Positions 12,001-17,515 of a DNA stretch of 64,000 bases are shown here, one piece after another. Each line of letters starts with the position of its first letter. The first letter of the stretch is position 1. The translations under genes and the position numbers were made by a program. The notes beneath the pieces are model-generated. The model saw nothing but the letters and a program-made list of their open reading frames with translations, was not told the origin of the DNA and searched no databases. Origin of the DNA: Micromonospora echinospora (GTDB lineage Bacteria > Actinomycetota > Actinomycetes > Mycobacteriales > Micromonosporaceae); the NCBI RefSeq assembly GCF_900091495.1, contig NZ_LT607413.1:6525001-6589000 (forward strand), in the 5' to 3' direction.

Positions 12001-12903
12001 GGCGACGTCGAGCACCCGCATCCCGTCGAGGCCGTGGCGGTCGGCGTACCGGGTGAGCGCGGCCACGGTGCCGTCGCCGGAGAGCACCGGGGGGCGGTCC
12101 AGGCCACGCCAGGCGTGCTCCAGCTTGTCCAGGGTGGCGTTGGGGTCGGTGTAGCCGGGGGCCTGGGCGACCGCCACGGCGTGCAGGCCGCCGATCAGGC
12201 AGGCCCAGAGCGCGACGCAGTGGTCGAGCAGGGACGGCATGTGCAGGATCACCGGATCTCCGGCGCGCAGGCCGGCGGCGCGCAGGCCGGTCAGCGTCCG
12301 CCGGGCGGCGGCGAGCAGGTCGGGGTACGGCAGCAGCCGGGTGCCGTCCTCCTCGACGACCCGCAGGCCCCGGTTGGGCCACTGCTCGGCGACACGGACC
12401 AGGGCCTCCGGCAGCGTCTCCGGGTCGTCCGGCCCGACGATCGTCGCGGGACCCGCCGCGACGGCCGCCGGTCCGTCCGGCGGCGGGGTGTCCGGCGCGG
12501 CGGTGGGGGACGCGGTGGCGGCCGTCGCCGCCCAGCGGGCCGGGAGGTCGATCAGGTCGGCCAGGTGCCGCCGCCGCGCCGGCGGCGCGGGTGCCGGTCG
12601 GACCGGGGCCCCCACGGTGCCGGCGACCGGCAGCGCCGCCAGCGCGGCCCGGTCCGGAGTGCCGTCGGCGGCCCGGGGGATGCCGGAGACCACGGCCACG
12701 GTGACCGGGGGCCCGGACGCCTCGCGCCGGGCCAGCGTGACCACCTCGGCGGTCCGTCGCGCCCGGATCGGCGGCACCGTGGCGGCCGGCACCACGTAGG
12801 CGATCCGCCGCTCCTGCCCGTCGCCGGTGGTCCGGTCCAGCACGGCGGCGTCGACGATCTCGGCGCGCTCGGTGAGTGCCCGGATCAGCTCGTCCACGGT
12901 CAA
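1..12903 (-). CDS. Hybrid PKS-NRPS megasynthase (partial; continues past left edge)
   Basis: One minus-strand frame stays open for at least 4,300 codons and leaves the window inside an adenylation domain. Order by residue: vestigial A-domain C-terminal-like segment (1-95); fatty acyl-AMP ligase (about 155-720, A3 LSSGSTSRSK near 325); KR-like (740-1180, TGGLGG near 954); ACP1 (Ser1322 in GLGSVH); KS (1380-1805, Cys1555, His1691, His1728); AT (1900-2240, Ser1999 in GQSAG; RAFHS suggests malonyl); ACP2 (Ser2314); Ala/Pro linker; class III aminotransferase (2590-3030, Lys2875); luciferase-like monooxygenase of the MupA/Atu3671 type (3130-3475); C domain (HHLVIDT at 3655, Thr for the usual Gly); A domain from about 3980. 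By analogy with microginin and puwainaphycin synthases it should load a fatty acid, extend it once, transaminate the beta-keto group and hydroxylate the alpha carbon, giving a 3-amino-2-hydroxy acyl unit. My reading of the A-domain pocket (about D-A-I-F-V-G-V-V-V) suggests an aliphatic residue, with low certainty. The TTG start at 12903 overlaps the exporter stop and has AGGAG 8 nt upstream; GTG at 12897 is the alternative. Confidence 0.9.
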   Translation of the reverse strand, partial: MTVDELIRALTERAEIVDAAVLDRTTGDGQERRIAYVVPAATVPPIRARRTAEVVTLARREASGPPVTVAVVSGIPRAADGTPDRAALAALPVAGTVGAPVRPAPAPPARRRHLADLIDLPARWAATAATASPTAAPDTPPPDGPAAVAAGPATIVGPDDPETLPEALVRVAEQWPNRGLRVVEEDGTRLLPYPDLLAAARRTLTGLRAAGLRAGDPVILHMPSLLDHCVALWACLIGGLHAVAVAQAPGYTDPNATLDKLEHAWRGLDRPPVLSGDGTVAALTRYADRHGLDGMRVLDVADCRDHPPAADLHRPDPQDVAMLQLSSGSTSRSKVIPMTHRGIVDYARGARQVGRMRAGDEVLNWLPLDHVAGIVMMHIGPVVLGCGTTHVATALVLADPLLWLDLLERHRIQHSWSPNFGYKLVSEALRRRPDRSWDLRHVRSLINAGEQCTVPVVRQFLADVRGFGIEPATLLLAWGMAETCTAISYQPADASAVQHLELAADGTRVTLRDAPGPGVTGFLSMGAAAPGARFRITAPDGTTALPDRHIGRLQVRSVRVTPGYLGNDEANRAAFPDGDWFDTGDLALLTDGRLTITGRGKEVIIVNGVHYFCHDIEDVVGDVDGVAASFVAAVGAPDVDGAEQIVVLFVAEQEPDPALFTRIRRRLADRLQVATVRLVAVDRDRFEKTTSGKIQRSAMRTRLLDGGYAAAERRADLLEAGPDTITDCLYRPAWTPRAMGGDPPPGPVLVVTDRLGLATALRDALPDVVLVDGLTAAGDGAPAGTSEGDGSPTLRAALAAPGRTPALVVFAPSYLPTPDPADAAAVDAAVETCGTHLLHLLRTLAGADWTGTLLTVSRGLYRIRGDEPGCYPAALTASLGETFGVEHPDVRTWHLDLPGPDVATDAAVLAAATAWRHREHLVAWRDGPLVRTLHRVEAPDAATGDGPVVPPGTRWLVTGGLGGVSRAVLGRLATDLDLRLLVVGRTPAAQVSAAVADLDGGTGRVRYAAADVTDGAALRAALDAAEREWQAPLDGVLHLAGDYRQATLTDIDPRRWRAATAAKVDGSVQVARLLRHRPGTRLVAFSSLLALVPVVGTGGYAAGNAFLEALCAHLGTERPVQCVSWGMWRGIGMSATRGGVEQATRRHLRTLSGTEGLALTRVALRLPPGHLLAGVDPDAARVRHLVRPVRPLEAVTASGPDPVDAFGTPALVAPEDTAEEPAEGTSVPPPTAPDGPPAAPAPDGPPAASAPADPTPPPVARTAPSAPSVVPTSSSGPRPTTTSDAPARDPLTVTRTVREVLRAALPAGIEERTAFHDAGLGSVHLLRLHTLLQQALDARFPQTALFTHGTPATLVAYLVDLLAGAATRTGDTGGVRAPGDGRIAIVGMALRLPGADTAARYWRNLLAGQVDVRRFDRAELLAAGWPAALVDDEAFVPVSGALEDIESFDAEAFGIAPREATLTDPQQRLFLEVCQEALEDAGYAGTRRRVGVFAGSGMHLYSLRSYLLEQLAGTDPVDHLTALQVTIGNQPDFLATRVAYRLGLTGPALSVQTACSTSLVAVHLAVRSLLAGESDLALAGAAAVHVPRVAGYRHAEGSILSRAGVCRAFDADADGTVGGNGVAAVLLKRLDDALADGDTVHAVILGSAVNNDGAAKSGYTAPTADGHAGVIRDALAVAGVPAASIGYLETHGTGTRVGDPIEMAALRTVFADRTAPLPLGAVKANIGHLDTAAGMAGLIKAALAVRHGRIPPVANLRRPNPELRLADGPFDLPTSVQAWPVPGPRRAGVSSLGVGGTNAHVVVEEPPAPAPAPPSAADPGPPTVVPLTAQTPAALTALAERMADRLATDPPRPEDVLVTLGAGRQRRRHRLVAWATGPAEAASVLRGRPDAAGERAGSVTGAVPDTGPGPVVLACTGQGVNLRAAAVGLLAYEPAREVLETCAVRYRQDWGVDLLAALRGAAHEWSTATVQPALFALQVAQARLLESVGVRPDVVIGQSAGEYAALCLAGALSVEDGLHLAAVRGELMQRGTPPGAALAVLADEAELEPLLRRAPEVELTVSNGPRRHVVAGPPSAVRHLGRQLDAAGLRHRPLPTDRAFHSALLEPVLDDLTAHAATLDWRPLRIPLVTGLGGARLAPGTRPDATHVRRQTRERSDFGAGVAGLVADGCATFVELGPEALLTMLGRQWPQTRWIPVQRGRADRAAEVLTALSELFCRGVEVDWAALAPAGRRVPLPTYPFQRTRHWAAVPRPVPSVPSDPPVAGGPDMSPAATPAPAASLVLRRVRELTAHQLGTDIDRVPEETPFFDLGADSLLMINLLRELETTFGIRVPMRELFEELDSPSRLTAAIVERAAPERLAALGAPAADAPSRPADAPSATVDATPVPVSGVAPAATAPSGYAAVAPSRPDTPAADAGPDVVRTGPVLPTPVVATVPAPAPPVPGTPLPGASAVAVPPTGPVPSSAAVPTAGDPVAGELLRGQLALMGQFTDLMARQLSALGAVPPPAAVPPAVPSSATVPASAITAPPAAAAATPAPAGAVPASAPVVPGAGSAVDGTVAPAASARTDPATVPAQVGPRPTRVGAGLGGGRLDPRQQEHFADLVRRYTARTATSKALAQRHRRRLADSRAVVGFRRATKELLYPLAARRARGAHLEDVDGNTYVDITMGFGALLFGHEPDFLTRAFAEHLDGGLRLGPRGAETGEAAELLCDLTGMDRAAFATTGTEANSAAFRLARAYTGRPLIVMFTGSYHGHIDPVLGRGVRDGDTWRTVPVSAGIPESAMSDVMVLPYDDPESLVAIEKSAHRIAAVVVEPVQSRYPDRQPAEFLHALRAACDRHGMVLLFDEMLTGFRPHPQGAQGVFGVRADLATYGKVIGGGYPVGAVAGRADIMDWVDGGFWTYGDDSYPPQDTTFFGGTYIQHPLSMVAARAVLTELRDRGPALQDGLNRRTERLAAAVNAFCAEEHFPLRVHRFGSLFRFASEVNLDLLFHHLVLAGVHVWEWRNFFLSDAHTDADVDWIVDAVRDSLLALRAGGFLPGPASAPGAPPVLGPAAVNGAASASGPISVNGRPAVVPSRVAVPPPVRERVPAVAPAPAVVPGRADTPARPATPGGEGRADAAPDTGGTRAAGRVDVSLYFFGDYPQESVEDRYDAVLDAAAFADTHGLYAVWLPERHFDSFGGIFPNPSVLAAAVAARTSRVRIHAGCAVLPLHDPIRVAEEWSVVDNLSRGRVGIGCASGWHARDFVLAPQTYGRHREAMYESLDQIRRLWRGEAVTRTAGNGEPVEVRLFPPPVQSMPPLFTAVVGNPDSYRRAAAAGLGVITNLMSQDVTQLAGNIALYRQTRAEHGLDPDGGRIVLLLHTYLGEDGDRAREEAFGPFCDYLRSSLALFGQVTNSLGVTIDLDSTAPEDVDYLLRRAYDRYTSDRALIGSPEEARPLVERLTALGVDEIGCFVDFGLSPSRMLAGLPGIDRLHTLLAGPAGPTPASGASGGTAAPGGTAAPGGTAAPGGTAGQHDAGAPAEDASPLTEAQREIWFAERVLPGRPTYTESQVVRLDGPLDVTALRDALTLVVRRHPALRSTVREVDGEPWQVPRPPAPVELPVHDAPGRDVATLAAQIAEEETRHRFDLDTGPLFAPRLVRVHERLHLLVLRMHHLVIDTLSAQVLAREVAAGYRAALAGRPAELPAPPPWPVPADEPAPEVVDAQLAYWRERLGSRRAGPGLPTDRPRPAVPSGVGAVAGVEFDADLTRAVRDAARRLRATPFMVLLAGFAAVVADGRQPDVLLGTPVAHRPAAAQEAVGLFVTTLPLRLSVTPDASFADVVRAARAALLDAHDHRDVPVGRVARALGVEPEAGRHPLFDVVIEYDNQPAFAFDLPDVRATLLDAAVRRAPFDLTLFVTDLGDTLRCQLNYATDLFDPGTARRVLDRLVAVLRAGTARPDEPVVPPEASPTGEDGGPPPPDADVPLPALLRPDRTTVVGPDGRLTGPQLRHRAAAVTEALRAAGVGPGDLVGIHLPRSADAVAAMLGVLHAGAAYVPLAPEQPTARLADVVDQGALRVVVSRSTLPPLPGAAVTLHLDRLAAADPAADPAAEPGGDGPAVELDDPAYVLFTSGSTGRPKGCVIPHRAISNTVAWYTRDLGITADDRLSWFCSPGFDASCIEVWPALRAGATLHVVPDEVRLDPVRLRDWLVATGVTVAFLPTPVGELLLDLDWSGGPRPALRHLVVGGDRLRRGATPGLPFTLTNVYGPTEATVVSTWVHLDGTTTGDEPPPIGRPVPGTFVRVLDDEGRPTPVGVPGE
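2365..2433. repeat. 18-bp tandem repeat in megasynthase linker
   Basis: About four copies of an 18-bp unit (cgccgtcccgccgggtgc on the plus strand), the last slightly diverged. In the megasynthase frame each copy encodes Ala-Pro-Gly-Gly-Thr-Ala. It lies between the monooxygenase and condensation domains and keeps the frame, so copy-number change would only alter linker length. Confidence 0.9.
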
Positions 12904-14228
12904 CGTCCACTCTCCTCGGCCGGGGTCGTCGCGGCGACCGCACCCGCCGGGCCGGGTGCCGGGGGCGCGGTGCCGCTGTGCGTGGCGGTGGAACGGTGGC
13001 GCAGCACGCCGGCCAGGGCGACGGCGAGGGCCAGGGCGACCACCGCGCCGTGCATGACCGCCGCCACCGGCAGCGGTCGCCACACTTCGAGCAGGCCGGC
13101 GGCGAGCAGCATGCCCACGCCCAGCCCTCCATTCTCGGCCATCGCGGTGGCCCCGAAGAAGTGGCCGCGCTGCGGGTCGGGTTCGGCCTGGAGCCGGGTG
13201 GTGTAGCTGATCTCGGTGAAGCCGTCGGCGGCCCCGGCCACCAGGGCCACCGCGAAGACCCAGTAGCCGGGCAGGTCCATGAAGGCCACGACGAACGCCG
13301 CCGACATCACGCAGGTGCCGACGATGAAGGCCAGCTCGCTGCGGCGCGGGTCGTCGAAGCCCGGCCCACGCCGGTTCAGTCGCTTGACCAACTGGTGGGC
13401 GGTGAGCAGTCCCACCGCCCAGACGGCGAAGAAGTTGCCGACGAAGGCGGCCGGGTCCTCGGGACGCACCTGGGTCGCGTAGATCGGCAGGCCGACGTTG
13501 TGGGAGGCGGAGCCGAGCGCGTCGGCGGCGCGGACCACCACGATGACCAGGACGGCGGGCGCGGCCACCAGCGCGGCGAGCGCCAGCCGGCGTTGCCGCC
13601 GGGCGTCCGGACGGTCGGCGGCGGGTTCGGCCGACCGGGCCCGGGGGTTCGGGAACCGCAACGGCAGCGCGGCCAGCAGGAGGCCGGAGAAGAGGAAGGT
13701 CCCCGCGTCGACCAGGAATGCCGCCCGGTAGCCCAGCCAGCCGACCAGCAGGCCGCCGGCGGCGAAGCCGAGGGTCATCGCGACGGCCCGACCGGTGACC
13801 AGCAACCCGTTGGCGGTCACCCGGTCCGGGCCGGACACCAGGTCCGGGACGCTGCTGCGCAGCAGCACCGAGGAGGTGGTGCCGAGCAGTCCGCCGGCCA
13901 CCGCGACGACCGGGAGCAGGCCGAGGCGGATCGAGGTGGGGGCGACCGCCAGCGCGACGAGCGCGGCGGCCTGGGTCAGGTCGCAGGCCACCATCACCGG
14001 ACGGCGTGGGAGTCGGGCCGCGATGGTGCCTCCGGCCAGGCCGGCGAGGAAGCCGGCGCCCAGCCGCAGGGCCATGAAGGCGCCGGTCTGCAGGGCGCTG
14101 CCGGTCGCCTGGTAGACGAAGAGGTTGAGCGCCACCATGTTCAGGTAGCTGCCGAACGCCGAGACCGAGGTGCCGACGACGAGCAGCCGGAACAGCACCA
14201 GTTGTCGGGGAACGCGGGTCTCCGGCAT
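12900..14228 (-). CDS. MFS transporter, probable product exporter
   Basis: This is a 442-residue major facilitator family protein with about twelve hydrophobic segments, resembling EntS-like siderophore and peptide exporters. It starts at MPETRV. The upstream in-frame extension is Arg/Pro-rich and not membrane-protein-like, so it was excluded. No strong Shine-Dalgarno sequence precedes this ATG, so the exact start is less sure than the family. Its TGA overlaps the TTG proposed for the giant PKS-NRPS, so the two are translationally coupled. Export of the lipopeptide made by that synthase is the likely role, inferred from context. Substrate and direction of transport are not visible in the sequence. 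Confidence 0.85.
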   Translation of the reverse strand: MPETRVPRQLVLFRLLVVGTSVSAFGSYLNMVALNLFVYQATGSALQTGAFMALRLGAGFLAGLAGGTIAARLPRRPVMVACDLTQAAALVALAVAPTSIRLGLLPVVAVAGGLLGTTSSVLLRSSVPDLVSGPDRVTANGLLVTGRAVAMTLGFAAGGLLVGWLGYRAAFLVDAGTFLFSGLLLAALPLRFPNPRARSAEPAADRPDARRQRRLALAALVAAPAVLVIVVVRAADALGSASHNVGLPIYATQVRPEDPAAFVGNFFAVWAVGLLTAHQLVKRLNRRGPGFDDPRRSELAFIVGTCVMSAAFVVAFMDLPGYWVFAVALVAGAADGFTEISYTTRLQAEPDPQRGHFFGATAMAENGGLGVGMLLAAGLLEVWRPLPVAAVMHGAVVALALAVALAGVLRHRSTATHSGTAPPAPGPAGAVAATTPAEESGR

Positions 14229-14623
14229 CAGGCGTACCGTCCGGCGGAGGCCGGCCGGCGCGCGGCTGCGGTGCGGCGGAGAGATTCCACGTGTTCCACC
14301 CCGTCTCGACGTCGACGACGGCCACTGACAGCCATCGATCATGCGGATCCGAAACAGTCTGCCGAAAAGGACCAGTCGTGGCCAGCGGAAGCCGGGGGGT
14401 AACTTTACGTGACCACTGTCGTGGGTAGACCGTCCACCGTGGTCCGCGCCCGCCGCCCGGCACGGCCACTGTCTCCTGTCCGGCACGCAACAGGAAACAC
14501 CTTCCTGAAGCATCTGCGCCGGCCAATGCTGGGAAGTACCGGATCGCACGCCTGACCAGCGGACTCCGGCGACGCGAGTGGAAGCCCGCGTCGGATTCCC
14601 CCAACGACGGCAAGGAGAAGTCC
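14229..14623. promoter_or_regulatory. Divergent intergenic region with inverted half-sites
   Basis: This 395-bp non-coding stretch lies between the minus-strand exporter/megasynthase operon and the plus-strand SH3-like gene, so it should hold both promoters. The clearest structure is a group of half-sites: TCCTGT at 14474-14479, ACAGGA at 14490-14495 and TTCCTG at 14502-14507. The last two form a CAGGAA-N5-TTCCTG inverted repeat. I found no convincing -35/-10 pair in either direction. Confidence 0.4.
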
Positions 14624-14971
14624 GTGTCCGAGAACCGCACCACCCGTCGCCTCGCCCGCCTCGTCCTGGCAGCCGGAGCCGCCGGCGCCCTCCTGCTGAC
14701 GGCGACGCCCGCGTTCGCCGCCAGCCCCACCATCGCCTCGAACTCCGGCGGCGCGAACATCCGCAGCTGCACCAGCCTGAACTGTGGCTCCAACGGCTAC
14801 TACGGCAACGGCACCACCGTCACCATGGTCTGCTACAAGGACGGCGACTGGGTGAACCCGCCCTACTCGGACTACAGCTCCAACCGCTGGTTCAAGGTGA
14901 ACAGCCCGACGACCGGCTTCATCCACTCCTCGCTGGTCGACAACCAGGTCTCCACGCCCCGCTGCCCCTGA
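14624..14971 (+). CDS. Small secreted SH3-like protein
   Basis: A 115-residue protein starting at GTG with a strong AAGGAGAAG ribosome site 5 nt upstream. Residues 1-32 form a Sec signal peptide: Arg-rich n-region, Ala/Leu core and a cleavage site after ATPAFA. The mature part of about 80 residues has the GANIRSC, GTTVTMVCYKDGDWV and GFIHSSLV pattern of bacterial SH3 (SH3b) domains, with cysteines that could pair in an oxidising environment. Such domains usually bind peptidoglycan or act as small extracellular modules; no catalytic domain is attached. It is monocistronic and followed by a strong hairpin. A role linked to the neighbouring synthase cluster is not evident. Confidence 0.8.
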   Translation: MSENRTTRRLARLVLAAGAAGALLLTATPAFAASPTIASNSGGANIRSCTSLNCGSNGYYGNGTTVTMVCYKDGDWVNPPYSDYSSNRWFKVNSPTTGFIHSSLVDNQVSTPRCP

Positions 14972-14982
14972 CAGCGGGGTCC

Positions 14983-15016
14983 GGGTGCCCGGCGTCCGAT
15001 GGACGTCCGGGCACCC
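14983..15016 (+). terminator. Intrinsic-type hairpin after the SH3-like gene
   Basis: A GGGTGCCCGG-C-GTCC arm pairs with GGAC-GT-CCGGGCACCC around a 3-nt loop, giving a near-perfect GC-rich stem 12 nt after the SH3-like stop codon. There is almost no U tract, as is common for actinomycete terminators. Confidence 0.75.
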
Positions 15017-15137
15017 TTGCGCGTCGCGCGCCCGATGCCGGACACCGGTGTCGTTGGTACGGTCGTGCCATGCGACGTCCCGCAGCCGCCCGGTGGACGG
15101 CCGTCGTCCGTCCCACCCCGGACGGGGGCCGACTGCC

Positions 15138-15932
15138 GTGGCGGTGACCGACCCGCCCCGCGACGGGACGGAGCACCCCGAAAGTCTCGGCGAGTGCCTG
15201 CGACGCCACCGGCAGGCCGCGAACCTCTCCCTGGCCGACCTGGCGAGACGGGTCAACTACAGCCGGGGATACCTCAGCAAGGTGGAGACCGGCCGGGCAC
15301 CGGGGAACCTCGCGTTGGCCCGGCGGTGTGACCAGGCCCTGGCGACCGGCGGCGCGCTGGCCGCGCTCATGCGGCACGCGTCCCCGGCGGCACCGCCCGA
15401 TCCGGCTCCCGCCGGTCCACCGGCACGCGCGCCGGCGTCCGACCGCCCGACCGCCGACCGCCCCGGGGCCGAGACCGCCCTGCCGACGTCGGCCCCGCTG
15501 CCGCCGGGGCTGGCCAGCGGTGTCGCCTTCATGCTCGCCCTGGACGCCACACACGGCGCCCTCCGCCGGGTCGCCGGCGACGACCTGTCCCCACCGCGCC
15601 GGTACGACGCGGCCAACCGGGCGGTCCACGACGCGGCGCTGTACGTCGCCCGCGAGCAGCTGCTCGTCTCGGCGACCGTGCCGGTGGTGGCGGCCGGTGA
15701 GGCCGCGTTCCTGCGGCTCATCGCGATCCGGGACGCGATCCGGACGGGCGCCGCTCTCGCCAGCCCGGAGTACCACGCCGTGTACCACCCCTTCGCCGAG
15801 TCGCTGTGGACGTTCCGGATGGCCCTGCGGCAGGCATTCGGCCAGGAGCCGGTCACCCCGGCGCTTCTCGACCGGATCGACTGGTCCGATCGGGAACGGT
15901 GCGCCGACTGCGGCGCCGTCGCGCGCCGTTGA
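15138..15932 (+). CDS. XRE-family helix-turn-helix regulator
   Basis: A 264-residue protein with an N-terminal Xre/Cro DNA-binding domain (about residues 14-70: SLGECLRRHRQ, LSLADLARRVNYSRGYLSK, VETG). A Pro/Ala-rich linker follows, then a C-terminal domain of about 130 residues without a recognised fold. The GTG at 15138 is preferred because homology begins just after it; GTG 15144 is also possible, and the ribosome site is weak. It lies between the SH3-like gene and the glycosyltransferase operon, so it could regulate itself or either neighbour. Such regulators are common in actinomycetes and often pair with small downstream proteins, but none is visible here. Its target is unknown. Confidence 0.75.
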   Translation: MAVTDPPRDGTEHPESLGECLRRHRQAANLSLADLARRVNYSRGYLSKVETGRAPGNLALARRCDQALATGGALAALMRHASPAAPPDPAPAGPPARAPASDRPTADRPGAETALPTSAPLPPGLASGVAFMLALDATHGALRRVAGDDLSPPRRYDAANRAVHDAALYVAREQLLVSATVPVVAAGEAAFLRLIAIRDAIRTGAALASPEYHAVYHPFAESLWTFRMALRQAFGQEPVTPALLDRIDWSDRERCADCGAVARR

Positions 15933-16516
15933 TCGAATCCTGGGCGCTTCCGGTCGGGTCCGACAGGAGCCACCGAAGGATTGTGAAGAAAAGCGCCGCG
16001 ATCTAGAAACCGAATTGCAGGAAAACACCGCGCCGCCGCCATCCCCACTCGCCGATCCGCGCCACCCCCGGGCCATCGCCGAGCCGGCCGCGCCAGATCC
16101 ACCCACACACCGGTCCACGATGGACCAAAGCACCCGTCCGGGCTAACCCCGATCCCAACGGGGCAAGGCCGACCTAATCGAGGTTTACCAAATAGCAGCC
16201 GTTCCCGGCCGAAAACATTCGGCATTCCGTACAAACGATTGACCAACCCCCGAACAGATGTAACCGACAACACGTCAACCCCTTGACCACCCACCGACAA
16301 GCACCGCAACATATAGGCGGTCATCATTTGGTAGACCCACCCACGGTCTCGCCATTTCCTGACCGGGGAACCGTTCGGAAAATCCACCGACGCGCCCCTG
16401 TCGACGAATTCCACCCCGCACGGACTCCGGCTGCACGGAACGTCGCCCGAACCTGCCCCGGCACGGGGACCACACCGGTCGGGCCGGACGGGCCGGACGT
16501 GAGGAAGGAAGGCACA
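15933..16516. promoter_or_regulatory. AT-richer intergenic region before the glycan operon
   Basis: A 584-bp gap with no plausible gene, markedly less GC-rich than its surroundings. It presumably carries the promoter of the long glycosyltransferase operon. Visible structure includes a spaced inverted repeat, GTTTACCAAAT at 16183-16193 and ATTTGGTAGAC at 16326-16336. TTGACC boxes occur at 16240 and 16282 without a well-spaced -10 that I trust. Confidence 0.4.
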
Positions 16517-17515
16517 GTGGATCCGTTGGTCTCCGTCGTCATTCCCTGCTACAACCGGGCCCGCACGGTCGCGATCTGCGTACGGTCGGTGCGGCGGCAG
16601 ACGTACCCCGCCATCGAGATCGTCGTGGTCGACGACGCCAGCGACGACGGATCCGCCGTGATCGCCGAGGCGGCCGGGGCCACGGTGCTGCGGCTGGACA
16701 CCAACAGCGGGCCCGGGGCGGCCCGGAACCGGGGGGCCGCACACGCCCGGGGCGAGATCCTGTTCTTCCTCGACGCCGACGTCGCGCTGGAACCCGACAG
16801 CGTCGCCGCCGCCGTCGCGCACCTGCTCTCCTCGCCCGGACTGGGCGCGATCTGCGGGGTGCTGCGACCGGAGTCCCTGCTCACCCGCAACCTGGTCGCG
16901 GAGTACCGGGCACTGCAGATGTACCACTGGTGGCTGGCCCACGAGGGCCCGATGGAGGGGCTGCACACCGCCCTGTGCGCGATGCGCGCCGAGGTGTTCC
17001 GCGAGGTCGGCCCGTTCAACCCCGACCTGCGGCACACCGAGGCCCCGGAGTACGGGCACCGACTCCGGCAGCGGTACGAGGTGCGCGGCACGGCGGCCAT
17101 CGCCGGCGTACACGACCACGACACCACGCTGCGGGTGCTGCTGCCGAAGGTGTTCCTCCGCGCGCGGGCCAGCGCCGCCGAGGTGCGACCCGGCGAGGCG
17201 CTCGGTGGCGCGACCGCACGGGTGCTGGCCAGCGGCCTCGTCCTGGCCGCCGCGCTCGCCTTGCCGCTGCCGCTGGTCGCCGGGCCGGCGGGGCTCGCGG
17301 TGCCGCTGCTCCTGCTCGCCGTGGCCACGGCGCTGGAGGCCGGCACCCACCGGCGGGTCGTCGCCGACCGGGGCGTCCGGTTCGGGCTGCGGTTCGCCCT
17401 GGTCCACCTGCTCTACCAGCTCACCTCGGCGGCCGGCGCGGCCGTCGGCACCGGGCAGCGGCTGTGGCACCGGCTCACCTGGCGGGCCGACCCCACGGTG
17501 GGAGTACCCCGATGA
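16517..17515 (+). CDS. GT2 family glycosyltransferase
   Basis: A 332-residue inverting GT-A glycosyltransferase. VSVVIPCYNRA at the N-terminus, VVVDDASDDGS near residue 40 and the metal/nucleotide-sugar DAD motif (86-88, FFLDADV) are all present. The C-terminus has two or three hydrophobic stretches (about 235-280 and 300-320) that should anchor it to the membrane. GTG 16517 is preceded by a GAGGAAGGAAGG ribosome site. It opens a ten-gene unit, and its stop overlaps the next start (ATGA). It probably adds a sugar to a membrane lipid or growing glycan; donor and acceptor are unknown. Unlike the two GT2 genes downstream, it lacks the duplicated 400-bp block. Confidence 0.85.
   Translation: MDPLVSVVIPCYNRARTVAICVRSVRRQTYPAIEIVVVDDASDDGSAVIAEAAGATVLRLDTNSGPGAARNRGAAHARGEILFFLDADVALEPDSVAAAVAHLLSSPGLGAICGVLRPESLLTRNLVAEYRALQMYHWWLAHEGPMEGLHTALCAMRAEVFREVGPFNPDLRHTEAPEYGHRLRQRYEVRGTAAIAGVHDHDTTLRVLLPKVFLRARASAAEVRPGEALGGATARVLASGLVLAAALALPLPLVAGPAGLAVPLLLLAVATALEAGTHRRVVADRGVRFGLRFALVHLLYQLTSAAGAAVGTGQRLWHRLTWRADPTVGVPR

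Noticed and set aside
9352..13206. Plus-strand open frame of about 1,280 codons
   Set aside because: Codon-aligned shadow of the FAAL/KR region; low complexity and no recognisable family.
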